Of a stretch of 64,000 nucleotides of DNA, positions 32,959 to 43,400 are shown in pieces (the first letter of the stretch is position 1; each line of letters opens with the position of its first letter). The notes under the pieces were generated by a model. The model saw only the letters and a program-made list of their open reading frames with translations. It had not been told where the DNA came from and searched no databases. The DNA is from Cryoendolithus antarcticus (taxonomy: Eukaryota > Ascomycota > Dothideomycetes > Cladosporiales > Cladosporiaceae): contig NAJO01000046.1 of NCBI GenBank assembly GCA_002077065.1, positions 248,001 through 312,000 of the forward strand. Direction: 5' to 3'. The translations under genes were made by a program, and so were the position numbers.

Positions 32959-33906
32959 ATGAAGATCCTCATAACAGGTGCCGGCGGCTTCGTCGGCCAA
33001 CTCCTTGCAGAACACCTCCTGAACGACGGTCATATCCTGGTTCTAGCCGACATCTTCGAACCTCCCGTACCCCATAGGGCCGCAAACCAGTCCAACGCAA
33101 CGACGCTCAAAGCAGATATTTCCGCAGATGCCTCCCAAGTCCTCTCCAAGGACCTCGATGCAATCTACATCTTCCATGGCATCATGTCTGCTGGCAGCGA
33201 AGCAGATTTCGATCTGGGCTACCGAGTGAACCTGCATTCGACGCTGAACTTACTGGAGGCGATTCGGAAGATTTGCCCTGGCGTGCAGGTTATCTACGCC
33301 TCCAGCACAGCAACGTTCGGGCAGCCATTACCTGCACTACCATCAGAAGCCACGGTGCCGACGCCACAGGGCAGCTATGGCACGCAGAAGGCTATGATCG
33401 AGATGGTGCTCAATGACTACCATCGACGAGAGTACATAAATGCTTTCACTCTGCGCTTCCCTACGATCTCCGTCCGCCCAGGAAAGCCGACGCAAGCCGC
33501 GAGCAGCTGGATGAGCGGTATTATTCGGGAACCCCTGCAAGGACAGGAGAGCGTCTTACCCTGTCCCGATGACTTCGAGGCCTGGCTTTGCTCCCCCAAG
33601 ACGCTGGTGCGGAATCTACTGCATGCTTTGACGTTGGAGAGGGACTGCATGCCGCCGCATGTTCGGCAGGTGCTGTTACCCGGTATCACGGCGAATGTAG
33701 GACAGATGCTGCAAGCGCTCAAGGAGGTCGGAGGGGAGGATGCAGTGAAGTTGGTGAAGCGGGAGAAGCCTTCACCGGAAATCAAGGCGATGCTAGACAG
33801 TTGGCCGATTCGGTTCGATGTGTCGAAGGCTCTTGGACTGGGATTCGTAGCGGACTCGAGTTTCAAGAATGCGGTGCAGGACTTTGCGGATAGTCTGAAG
33901 AAGTAG
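32959..33906 (+). CDS. NAD-dependent epimerase/dehydratase family, DenD (D-erythronate dehydrogenase)-like
   Basis: An intronless 315-residue extended SDR. The N-terminus MKILITGAGGFVGQLLAEHL holds the GxxGxxG cofactor loop, VIYASSTATFG the Ser/Thr of the active site, and GSYGTQKAMIE the YxxxK catalytic pair. The stretch ISVRPGKPTQAASSWMSGII, then REPLQGQ, is characteristic of the DenD-like group, which oxidises D-erythronate and related tetronates to 2-keto acids in bacteria; other members act on other sugar acids. Length matches. It ends only 40 bp from the 3' end of the convergent aldolase gene and starts opposite an organic-anion carrier, which supports a sugar-acid role. The substrate is inferred from similarity only. 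Confidence 0.85.
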   Translation: MKILITGAGGFVGQLLAEHLLNDGHILVLADIFEPPVPHRAANQSNATTLKADISADASQVLSKDLDAIYIFHGIMSAGSEADFDLGYRVNLHSTLNLLEAIRKICPGVQVIYASSTATFGQPLPALPSEATVPTPQGSYGTQKAMIEMVLNDYHRREYINAFTLRFPTISVRPGKPTQAASSWMSGIIREPLQGQESVLPCPDDFEAWLCSPKTLVRNLLHALTLERDCMPPHVRQVLLPGITANVGQMLQALKEVGGEDAVKLVKREKPSPEIKAMLDSWPIRFDVSKALGLGFVADSSFKNAVQDFADSLKK

Positions 33907-33946
33907 GTCTTCAATGCCTTCAATGTACAATGTCTATATGGTTCGC

Positions 33947-34887
33947 TCATGCCTTCCCTGAGCAGCCGATGCTGTCCATCCAGTCTTCTGCCATCTTTTG
34001 GATCTTCGCTGTGCCCTCTTCAAGAAGTTGTGTCAACGGCACTTTGCCAGTCTTCTCTGCGACGTAGTCGTTGTAATCTGACAGTACGAGCTTGTTGACG
34101 TTGATTCGCGTGACCCCGCGCTCAATGCATTTGGCCATGATGTCCGGTGGGAACTCGTTCGTGCCGTGTAGTACGACCTGAACCTTGCCTTTCGACCTCT
34201 CGTGAATGCTCGCGAGTCTATGATTATTGTCAGCTTAAGACCCTTCTCCAAGTACGATCTCAGGACGCCATACCTCTCATAGTCCAAATGTATGTTTTCA
34301 ACACCATGGTAATCCCCATGCACATTTCCAAATGCCGGCGCCAGAAAGTCAATCCCAGTAGCAATGAAATCGTCAACCTCCTCCGGCGTCGTCATCATCC
34401 CCTCCAACTCAGCTGTGTCCTTCACGCCGTCCTCCCCGCCCTCGATTCGCCCGGGCTCAGCCTCCGTCGCAATCCCCCGACTCCGACAAAGCTCCACTAG
34501 CTCCTTCGTCTTCGCCAGATTCTCCTCCTTCTCGTAATGGCTCATATCCACCATAATGCTGTCGAACGCCGGCGTGCCATCTTCGGCAAGGATTTGCGAG
34601 GCTTGCTTGATCACTTCCGGGTCCTGGGCGTGGTCCATATGCACCGTGACGGGGACTTTGGCTTTCCGGGCGGCGTGGGCGCAGAAGTCTACGAACAGTG
34701 GGGAGTACTTGAGGGCCCAGGGGAAGAGGAGGATTTGGAGGGGAGCTTTCTTGGCTTCTGCGGCGCGGATGCAGGCGATCACTGTTTCCATGTTGTAGGA
34801 GACTACGCCTAGGACACCGTATTTGCCTTCTGCTGCCGCGTTCAGCATTTTGACAGCGCGGTTCTGGGAGAGATCGGCGTGAGGCAT
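33947..34887 (-). CDS. Class II (zinc) aldolase, fructose/tagatose-bisphosphate aldolase family
   Basis: Exons 34887-34274 and 34217-33947 join to 294 residues across a 56-nt intron; the unspliced frame would scramble the last ~95 residues. The enzyme should cleave or form a C-C bond with dihydroxyacetone phosphate or a similar donor. VTVHMDHAQDPEVI carries the catalytic Asp and a zinc His, FDSIMVDMSHYEKEEN and EAEPGRIEGGEDG are conserved, FLAPAFGNVHGDY supplies a second zinc His, and VVLHGTNEFPPDIM with GVTRINVNK forms the phosphate site region. In that site the usual HGGSG is HGTNE, so the phosphate group, and hence the substrate, may differ from fructose bisphosphate. Length is close to GatY/KbaY proteins. 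Convergent neighbour is the DenD-like gene. Confidence 0.87.
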
Positions 34888-35789
34888 GATGGTGATGTTG
34901 TTCTTGTATCAACGGTAGATAGAGTAGAAGAGTAAGAAGATGATCTACGAGCTGGCGACTGACTAGGAAACGACGATGAACGAAGGGAGGGAAAGGATAC
35001 AGACTTTCTTAGAGAGATAGAATTGCAGACCACTTGTACCGACCTCACTCGGACTATTGCCGCGAACATTCGCAACAAAAGCCCCCGTTACCACCGATGA
35101 CATCTGAGTAGAGCATTGGAAAGCTTTGGAGGGGCGCGATTCAGCCGGCATCGGCATTTGGAGAGGATTGCCTCCTGGAGTACTCGGTCACACTTCTGAC
35201 CGATGGCGCCAAGACAATCTGATTATCTCGCTGGGAGTGTAGAAGCTTGATGCGTGAAGTGTGCAATGATGTTATGTCGACGAGTCGAGGCTCTAGTAAC
35301 AAGATTGCGCTCTGGCTGCCTCATGTACAAACGCAGATGACCTTTAGAGAGACCCAGACCCGTCCGCTAGGGCACAACGCAGATCATGGAGCACTCTCCA
35401 TCTTAGCGATACACACGAGCTCGAGTTCTTAGACGCACCCACCCATACCACGCTGTAGGCGCTATCAACACCGACAAGACGACAAGCACTTCTCCACTTG
35501 AGATGTCAGCGTGTCGCGACGTTTGACTGGTGGACTGTGACTATGCTGACCTCATCCGTCCTCGAAGTTGAAGTGCCCATACAGACAATGAGGATGGCGC
35601 TGAATCGACACGCTTGCAGACGACCCGAGTTGCGTCCTCAATCGTGCGGAATGTTGTAAACTATCGATCGTGAGGACTCATGTTAATGTGCGTTCCAGTC
35701 TCGCAGCCAAGTTGGAAAACTCAGACTTTCGGTGCAGACTTTGTCAAGTCTGGAGGCCACGGAATATCCTCTGGCGCCGTTCGCTACCC
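34888..35789. other. Intergenic ~0.9 kb, no supported gene
   Basis: Upstream of both the aldolase gene and the F-box-like gene, which are divergent. Nothing recognised beyond presumed promoters. Confidence 0.4.
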
Positions 35790-36859
35790 ATGATACTATC
35801 TTCGACAGCATCAGCACCGCAGATCGGTGATCTCCCTCTCGAAGCCCAGCAGATGATTTTCGATGAGTACCTGAGAGAGTACACGGGACACTTTGTTGCC
35901 GAGAAGGACTACCAGGACCACGATAATCGCATGGACGTTGACCAGGAAGAAGTCGTCCCATATTACAACGAAGCGGAGACACTTCAGGCTCTAGGTCCAA
36001 GAGCTCTTCTCCTCACCAACAAGGCCATGCTTGCCGCTGCCCGACCTAGAGCAGCACTCAGATTCCCGCTGCTGGTCAAGCTAAAGGCGCCTTCATCCGT
36101 ACCATGGCATCTCATACTCGCGACAGCAGCATCAGTAGCGTGCGCTCAATCATCATCGACCACAGGGCGCGGTACGACAGTGGCGCCCCGGCGGAGCAAG
36201 CACCCGAGCATGCCCTCTGCACGCCAGCATTCCGAGACAGCTCGATTGAATCAGTAGACTATCGAGGTCGGCCCCACGTCCTCGACCTGGCTCCGTACCC
36301 GTTCGGAGACTCCAAACTTCTCAACACAGCCGCTATGGAGAGCCTGACGGTCGAAGTCCGGAAGAACGACTGCTTCGCCTTCCTCCGAATGCTGCGGGAC
36401 TACTGCCCTACATCTCTGAAGACCTACCGCTACCGTGTACTCGCGGTGGAGAATTGCATGGAATCCTCCTTCCAGACACACGTGTGCTACTATTGCCGGG
36501 TACTAGGGAGAGAATTCATCCAGCTCGGGATTGGTGCAATGCACACCTGCCAGTCGTGGAACCTGCACCTCGAGAAGTCGACCGTGGGTTGCGGCAATGC
36601 CTATCTCTACGTCGGGCAGCCGACGTGGAAGGAATTCGAAGCGACGGGGAAGGAAGAGCAGATGAAATTCCTTGGTCGCCGTCATAGCGACTGGGTTCGG
36701 AGGTGGTTGTTCAATTCGATTGCGTACAATGAATGGTTGGTAATCGATGTTGCTGATAAGCGATTCGCAGCGAAGTTGGCGGAGCATCGGGCTGCAAGTA
36801 TGGTGGCGAAACATGACCGTGTTGGCGCTTCTGAAGGCGAATCGAAGACAGAGATATGA
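35790..36859 (+). pseudogene. F-box-like hypothetical protein with an apparent frame break
   Basis: The first part starts at 35790 (MILSSTASAPQIGDLPLEAQ) and has an F-box-like helix (DLPLEAQQMIFDEYLREY). The second part, in another frame from about 36050 to the TGA at 36857-36859, runs through SSISSVRSIIIDHRARYDSG, LRDYCPTSLKTYRYRVLAVE and FLGRRHSDWVRRWLFNSIAY. Together they resemble the many dothideomycete proteins with an N-terminal F-box-like motif and no named function. I tested GT-AG introns across 35990-36170; none has the length needed (2 modulo 3) to link the frames. So this is a one-base frameshift, natural or a sequence error. The break lies between about 36050 and 36104. Confidence 0.5.
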
Positions 36860-37110
36860 TTGAAGAGCGTCATGGCCTTGAGGCTTTCGCAGCAGTTTTG
36901 ACAGACGGGTGATATCGCTTTGCACCTGCTCACTCCAGTGGATCGTCCATAGACCTCCGCTCTAGCTGCATTCGATGACATGGTCCAGTGAGAGGGCATC
37001 GCCCCGTAGGAACAGACCTTGACCATAAATTTGACGGCGCCGGTGCCCGAGATCACGCCCTCGCGACAATGGATCACGTCCGAGTGACCTATAAGCCACT
37101 TTGCTGTCGA

Positions 37111-38142
37111 TTAGTCAAGCGAGTCATCCTCCTGCACCAGCACACCATGCAGCCCACTCGCACTCCGTGTCAGTCCAGCCGTATCACCCTGCAGCCCACA
37201 CGCGCTCAAGGCGGCAAACCTCAACTCATCGATCCCCAGCTTCGCGCGCCAGCCACTCCTCTCATCCAAGCTCTTCTCCGCACTACAACACAGAATATCC
37301 TCCCTCACTTCCCTACCATCCCCATAAGCCTCCATCAATTTCTCCCTCAACCGCTGCTGAACAATTATCAGCTCCCTCAATTTATTGCTCAACCTCACCG
37401 GCCCAGGAATCTTAGCACTAGCATGCAGCAACTTGTCCGCCTTGCTCATGACAATTGTATAAGCAATGCCACTGCGTCGTAGATGCGTGAGGAGCGAGAG
37501 ATCGGACTGCTTGAGCCCATGCTCTGTGTCCACCAGCAAGAACGTCCGTCGTAGCTGCTTCCTCTTACTCAGGTACTTCAATGCCTCCTCTCCCCACTCT
37601 TCCCTCGACCCCCCTCCATACCCAGGCATATCCACCACCACCATCCCGCCTATCCCGAACCGTTTCCACGCCGCTTCTTTCTTCCCGCTCAACGGCGCGG
37701 CGCCCATTCCCGCTCCCCCAATGCCGAAGCCATTCATCGTCCGTGTTTTCCCTGGCCGCTTGGAGACGTAAGCCGTGTGGTTCGCAGTCGTGTTGAACAG
37801 CGCATTCAGCAATGAAGATTTCCCGACGTTCGAGCGGCCAAGGAAAGCAATTTCGGGGTGCGGAGAGGAGGGAAGGGAGCGGAAGTGCGCGGCGGTGAAG
37901 AGTATGTTGGGTGGGGAGGAGGCGAAGAAGGTTTGGGCGTGTTTTAGTTGGGGCGCTGTGGGGGGCAGAGAGGTTGTGTAGCTGTTCAGGGTTGTGGGCG
38001 AGAGGGTCAGGAGGGTCTCTGGAGGTGGTGGAGGGATAGTGGTCTGCGAGATGGAGTGGGTGGAAAGGGCGCGGTGAGGGAGGTAGCGGAGAGCGGCGTA
38101 GACATTGGAGCGGAGCGCGGGAGGGAGGTAGAGGAGGTCCAT
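37111..38142 (-). CDS. EngB/YihA-type GTPase, probably mitochondrial (Mrx8-like)
   Basis: An intronless 343-residue TRAFAC GTPase. G1 is FLGRSNVGKSSLLNALF (~residue 101), the G2 Thr lies in RPGKTRTMNGFG, G3 is VVVDMPGYGGG, G4 is VMSKADKL and G5 is CCSAEKS. Bacterial EngB helps assemble the large ribosomal subunit; the fungal mitochondrial relative Mrx8 is linked to mitochondrial translation. The first ~60 residues are rich in Leu, Arg, Ser and Thr with few acids (LRYLPHRALSTHS), as in a mitochondrial presequence. Its start is 184 bp from the divergent FMC1-like gene, another mitochondrial protein. Confidence 0.88.
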   Translation of the reverse strand: MDLLYLPPALRSNVYAALRYLPHRALSTHSISQTTIPPPPPETLLTLSPTTLNSYTTSLPPTAPQLKHAQTFFASSPPNILFTAAHFRSLPSSPHPEIAFLGRSNVGKSSLLNALFNTTANHTAYVSKRPGKTRTMNGFGIGGAGMGAAPLSGKKEAAWKRFGIGGMVVVDMPGYGGGSREEWGEEALKYLSKRKQLRRTFLLVDTEHGLKQSDLSLLTHLRRSGIAYTIVMSKADKLLHASAKIPGPVRLSNKLRELIIVQQRLREKLMEAYGDGREVREDILCCSAEKSLDERSGWRAKLGIDELRFAALSACGLQGDTAGLTRSASGLHGVLVQEDDSLD

Positions 38143-38326
38143 ACCCTAATACACTTGGTAATAGTGAGGGAGTATATATACAAGCTATATACCCTCTGAA
38201 TCTCGAATTGTCAGCTCGACATCCGTTCCCTCACCTCCGAGGCGCATTGAACTTAGCCGCATATCAGCACGTTGTGAAAGACTGCACCCTACAACGTCGC
38301 CTACCCTCACCGCTTACATCACCACA

Positions 38327-38686
38327 ATGTCCGCCCCTCTTCCAGCAGTCCGCTCCCTCTACCGCCGCTTCCTGCGCGAGCTCCCTGCCCGCTCACCGTC
38401 CCTACTAGCGAACCCCTCCCCCATCCAGCGCCACCTCCGCCAGGACTTCACGGCCGCTCTACACGACACATCGACCTCGCTGTCCCACCAAGCTGGAAAG
38501 CCAGTCGCCGCACGCCTCCACGAAGCCGAGCAATATTTGCTGTACGTCAAGAGTCAACGGGTCTACGCTACGCTACTGGAGCGGTACAATCCTGGGATGA
38601 ACATGGGCGAGGAGGATCGCGTGAGACTGAGTGCGAGGAGAGTGGGGATCAATCTGCCGGAGGAGTATGTGGATGAGTCGAAATGA
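38327..38686 (+). CDS. FMC1: LYR-motif protein, FMC1-like (ATP synthase assembly)
   Basis: An intronless 119-residue basic protein. VRSLYRRFLRELP near residue 9 is the LYR motif of the complex-1 LYR family. The central segment AARLHEAEQYLLYVKSQRVY and the tail LLERYNPGMNMGEEDRVRLS, then ARRVGINLPEEY match fungal Fmc1, which is needed to assemble the F1 part of mitochondrial ATP synthase at high temperature. Length fits. It shares a short divergent promoter with the EngB-type GTPase. Another LYR protein cannot be fully excluded, but the tail is distinctive. Confidence 0.85.
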   Translation: MSAPLPAVRSLYRRFLRELPARSPSLLANPSPIQRHLRQDFTAALHDTSTSLSHQAGKPVAARLHEAEQYLLYVKSQRVYATLLERYNPGMNMGEEDRVRLSARRVGINLPEEYVDESK

Positions 38687-40433
38687 GATGTCCAATAGTA
38701 GAAGGATCCCTGGAGCAACGCTTGCGCTGCAATCCTCGGCATCTTCATCACGATGAAGCAGGATGCTGCAGCCAACTCACCGTCCGGTAAGGTCATGGAC
38801 GCAATCTCGTGTGAGCACTATCCAATTCGATACCTCGACGTCGGAAGCCTTGCTCGCACCATTGCATTTGAGCATTTCGCTGCTAAGGTTCGTTGAGAAT
38901 TGCAAATCCTCACAGTCCGACCACCGACAACACTCGGAATCCCGATATTGGACGGTACGACAAACCCATTCAGGCGCTGTCACCGCAATGGCATGGCTCA
39001 AGCCCGATGACTGGAGACTGCGCCGGCTCAACGCTGGCTTGCAATATGTGGTCAGTCGGCCACGCAGCAGGACAGGCGCAGCTGATCCTTCTCATAAGTA
39101 ACGCCAGCGTGGTACGAGACTGGAAGACAAGACCAATTTCGTCCGATATATACCGCTTGCAAACCCGAATGGCAAGGGGAGTAGCTGAACACCAAACTCT
39201 TTAATGGACTAAGGATCACCCCAGGCTTGCCTGGCTTCCCTTTTGCGATTTCCTAATGGAGACCATTTTGAGCAACGCAACTACGAGGTCTCGGATTCGA
39301 TTCCTGCAGTTTGCAACGGTGCACGGCGATGACTATAGTCATCAGGGCTGTGGAAGGCCAATGAGCGTTTTCGCTATGGTCAGCAGCAATGCCCGCGCCA
39401 CCTGGGCCCAGCTCACGCAGTTGGACAGTACGTTTTGACGATATGAATCCAAGTCGGACGAGAGTTGTAGGCGGGACTTGGATGGTGGCACAGCTACATA
39501 GCTCAGGAATACAGAGTTGTCTCGTAGACATTGCGGTCTACTTCACCTTCTACTGAAACCTGGATTTTTCCACGCGACTATAAGTGCACCCGCAATCGTG
39601 AACTCGGTGCTAATGCTGAGTGAGCTGTTAGCAGCATTTTCACGAACGGACCTGGAGATTGCCTGGCTGCTAATTCAGCACTTGGAAGGGATGGATAAGA
39701 AGACAAACAAGCCAGTCAATGTATGGCAGACAGGACCACACACGCGTGCACTTCGTGATGCTGCATGCACTCTACGCGTGGGGGTCTGGACGGGGAAGCT
39801 GCAGCTGGAAGGGCCTCACTCCACCGACATCATCAAGGCAAACGCACTTCACTTCTCTTCACATCTCTTCCAGTACACACATCATCACTCAACATGACTA
39901 TCTCACTGTAGCGCTAGCAGGCGAGCATCAGGTACGGAATACGTTCCATCTGTCACTTTGTAGATTAAATCATTGCGGCGCATCTCACCGCCACACTCGA
40001 TTGACAGCGCAAGGCTGACGCTCACATTTGCGATCAGTCACTTCTCTCACCTGCAACCTTCCGTTACCAGACACAGAGACATCTACCCGCACACCCATCA
40101 ATACAAAGGTCTGTCTCTCCTTGATTCCATGTTTGAGACTTCAGCGCTGCACCTGTTCCATCACTCCAGCAATCGTCTGCTCGCCAACGAGACAGACAGG
40201 AGGCGGCAACGATCAGACGGATATACAGCCTGGCAATCTGCAAACACTGGGCTTCTTTCTCTACCTCCATCACTGCGTTTGAATCCCCTCCAGAGTCTCT
40301 CCACACAGCATTCCCTGTCCCCATCAACCCCAGACAAACATCTCACGCTCGGTGCTCTAGTCAGACATTCTAGCACCATTGGCACTGTTTCGTTGCTGAC
40401 TTTGCTTTTCCAGTCCTCACTGAGCCATTCATA
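38687..40433. other. Intergenic ~1.75 kb upstream of Argonaute
   Basis: The longest gene-free stretch in the window. ORFs on both strands lack family resemblance. GGATTCGATTCC near 39293 recalls a B box, but no A box or foldable tRNA surrounds it. The last ~100 bases are CT-rich and probably the 5' UTR of the Argonaute gene. Confidence 0.45.
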
Positions 40434-43400
40434 ATGTCCGACAACGCCAACAGAGGCGGTCGCGGCGGTCGAGGTGGGTTTCGTGGCGATCGTGGCGGTG
40501 ACCGCGGCGGTCGCGGTGGTGGCCGTGGAGGCAATCGGTCTCGCGGCGACAGTCAATCCGGACGAGGCGGTGGCCACCTTCGTGGCGGGTACCAGTCTCG
40601 CGGCGGCGATCAAGCACGTGGCGGCGGTCCTCCTCGCGGTGGAGGGGGGTTTCGTGGAGGTCCATCAGTCGACATGGCTGTCCGCGGCGGCAATCCTGAC
40701 AATACTCCTCCCGAGACTGGTGGCGTCTATCTTCGCGATAAGCCCATCCTGGCGCCAGACGCCAGCGTCACCAATGCTGAGAACACGCTCGTACAGCAGA
40801 CGAAAGGGAAGATAATTGATGGGATGCCGGGCCGCACTGGCTACGGCACGAAAGGCAGGGTGATTGTTCTTCGCACGAATTACTTCCAGCTCCAGACAGC
40901 GTTTGAGACCAATAACCCGGAGGCTCCACTTTACCGTTACGACGTCGATATCACTGGCGATGTCAGCAGGCCTAAGCGTCGCCGCTTGCTTTCCCAGATT
41001 GTGGCCGATGCACGCTTCAACGGAGTCTCTGTCGCGACAGACGGCGCAAGGATCATTGTCACCACAGCCAAGATCGAGCTCGGATCTTGGGCTACTGGCG
41101 ACTCAATGCTCCTCGCCGATCCATCTGCGACCTCTCCAGACGCAACTGGCACAGTCCCGGCTCATGTCCAGGCGGCCCGCGCGCGCTACACCATCCGCTT
41201 CAAAGTTGATTACATCACGTCGTACACGCTCAGCCAGATGATCAGCTACCTCCGCAGCACATCTGCCACCGCCATCTACGACGCGCGCGGCGACCTCATC
41301 CAGCTCTTGAACATCATCATGTGCAAGCGGCCGAGCACTATTGGCGACGTGACTGCTGTCGCCGGCAACAAGTTCTACCCGAATCAAGTACACCCTGGCA
41401 AAAAGTATATGGCGCTTGGTGGCGGTCTGACAGCCTTGCGCGGCTACTACTCCAGCGTCCGTCCCGCTGTTGGTCGCATCTTGCTGAACCTGAACGTGTC
41501 TACCGGAGCTTTCTACAATAACGACTCCATCATCACTCTGATCAGCCAGAGCGGCAAGGGTAGCCTCTCTCTCCAAGAGGCATTCATCCGCATGCTGAAG
41601 GTCGAGGTCTCATACAAGCCGTCTAAGGGAGATGCTTTCACGAAGGTCAAGACGATCATCGGCTTCGCTCCGGGTCCCGATAAGAAGGCTCTAAAACGTA
41701 AGCGCTTCGGTAACAGCAAGGAGACTAGGTTCTCTTACACAGATGCGAGTACCGGCAAAGTCATTGACACAAGTGTCTTCGACTACTTCCGCACCCACCA
41801 CGGCATCACGTTAGCTCAACCTGACCGTCCAGTCCTCAACGTCGGCACCCGCGCAGACCCGCAGTACGTTCCACAGGAGCTGTGCAAAGTGCTACCCGGC
41901 CAACGCTATGGCCGTCTCCTCTCTGGCGACCAGACCACGAACATGCTGGCCTTTGCAGCTCGTTATCCAAACAAGAATGCGCAGTCCATTGTGGACGAAG
42001 GTCTTCGCCTCATGGGTCTTCAGCATCCCGACATCAATTTGCAAGCTCTGACTGTCCAGCCGTTCGGCTTCAGCGTCAAGACCGAGATGCTCACCGTTCC
42101 TGGCCGCATCTTGCCGACACCGCAAGTCAAGTACGGGAAGGCCACCGTCAATGTTAGGAATGGATCTTGGAACTGTGACAAGCAGACTTTCGTCAGGGCT
42201 GCGCGCTTCGCGAATTGGGCGGCTCTGAAGCTTGATATAGGCAATACACCGGCCATGGTAGAGTCGCCTAATCCTGAAAATCTTAGGGAGCGCGACATGA
42301 AGAATGCCCCAGGTACCATCGACGAACTTGCGAGGTATTTGCGCAATTACGGCATCATCATGGGCACATATGGAGGCCTTGGTTCGCGCAGGCTCCTCGA
42401 AACCACGATCGAGAATCGCGACGCAAATGACAAGATCCTCATCGAGATCTTCGAATTTCAGAAGAAGAAAGGCTGCAACATGCTTTTCATCGTCCTCGCC
42501 AAAGTGGACAAGTGGCTGTATGCTCGTATCAAGGTCTTCGGTGACACGAAATACGGCATCCACACTATCTGCGCTGTCGGCTCAAAGCTGCAGAAGGGGA
42601 AGAATCAGGGGATGTATATGGGTAATTTGGCGCTCAAGTTCAACATCAAAGGTGGCGGTGTCAACCACACTGTGCCGGGAGCCATGATCGCGCCCATGGA
42701 CGAGAAAACGATGCTGATGGGTATCGACGTCACTCATCCTTCACCCGGCAGCAGCGCCGGTGCTCCTAGCATCGCTTGCGTCGTTGCTAGCGAAGACCAC
42801 TTTCTCTGCCAGTGGCCAGGTAGCATCCGCAAGCAGAAGGGAAAGCAGGAGATGGTCGGTGAAGAGCGTCGCGATGGTGACATGGTTAATGGCCTTGTAG
42901 AGATGGTCATCGAGCGCCTCAGACACTGGCAGAAGAAGCACAGCAATGCACTCCCAGCTAAGATCATCGTCTACCGTGATGGCGTCTCCGAAGGCCAGTA
43001 CGCCCTTGTTCTCGAGAAAGAGCTTCCATCGTTCGAGACCGCCTTCAAGCAGCTCTATGGTGCGCAGCAGAAGTGGCCCAAGATGGCTATCATCGTCGTC
43101 GGCAAGCGCCATCACACTCGCTTCTACCCCACCAAGCAGGAGGACGCCGACTACAACGAGCGCGCACCTGATCGCAGCAGCTGGAACTGCATCCCCGGCA
43201 CTGTAGTTGACCGTGGCATCACTGGGCGCACTTACCATGAGTTCTACCTGCAAGCTCATCAGGGTCTGCAAGGTACTGCTCGCTCAGCGCACTACGTGGT
43301 CATAAAGGACGATCTCAAGTTCACTGCCGATGCGCTGGAGCAGCTGACGCACAATCTGTGCTACCTCTTCTCACGTGCGACCAAGGCTGTCTCTGTGGTG

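Noticed and set aside
39250..39330. GGATTCGATTCC resembling a tRNA B box; reverse reading gives LQESNPRPRS, a string often seen in translated tRNA genes
   Set aside because: No A box or foldable acceptor, D or T stem surrounds it, so a tRNA is not supported.
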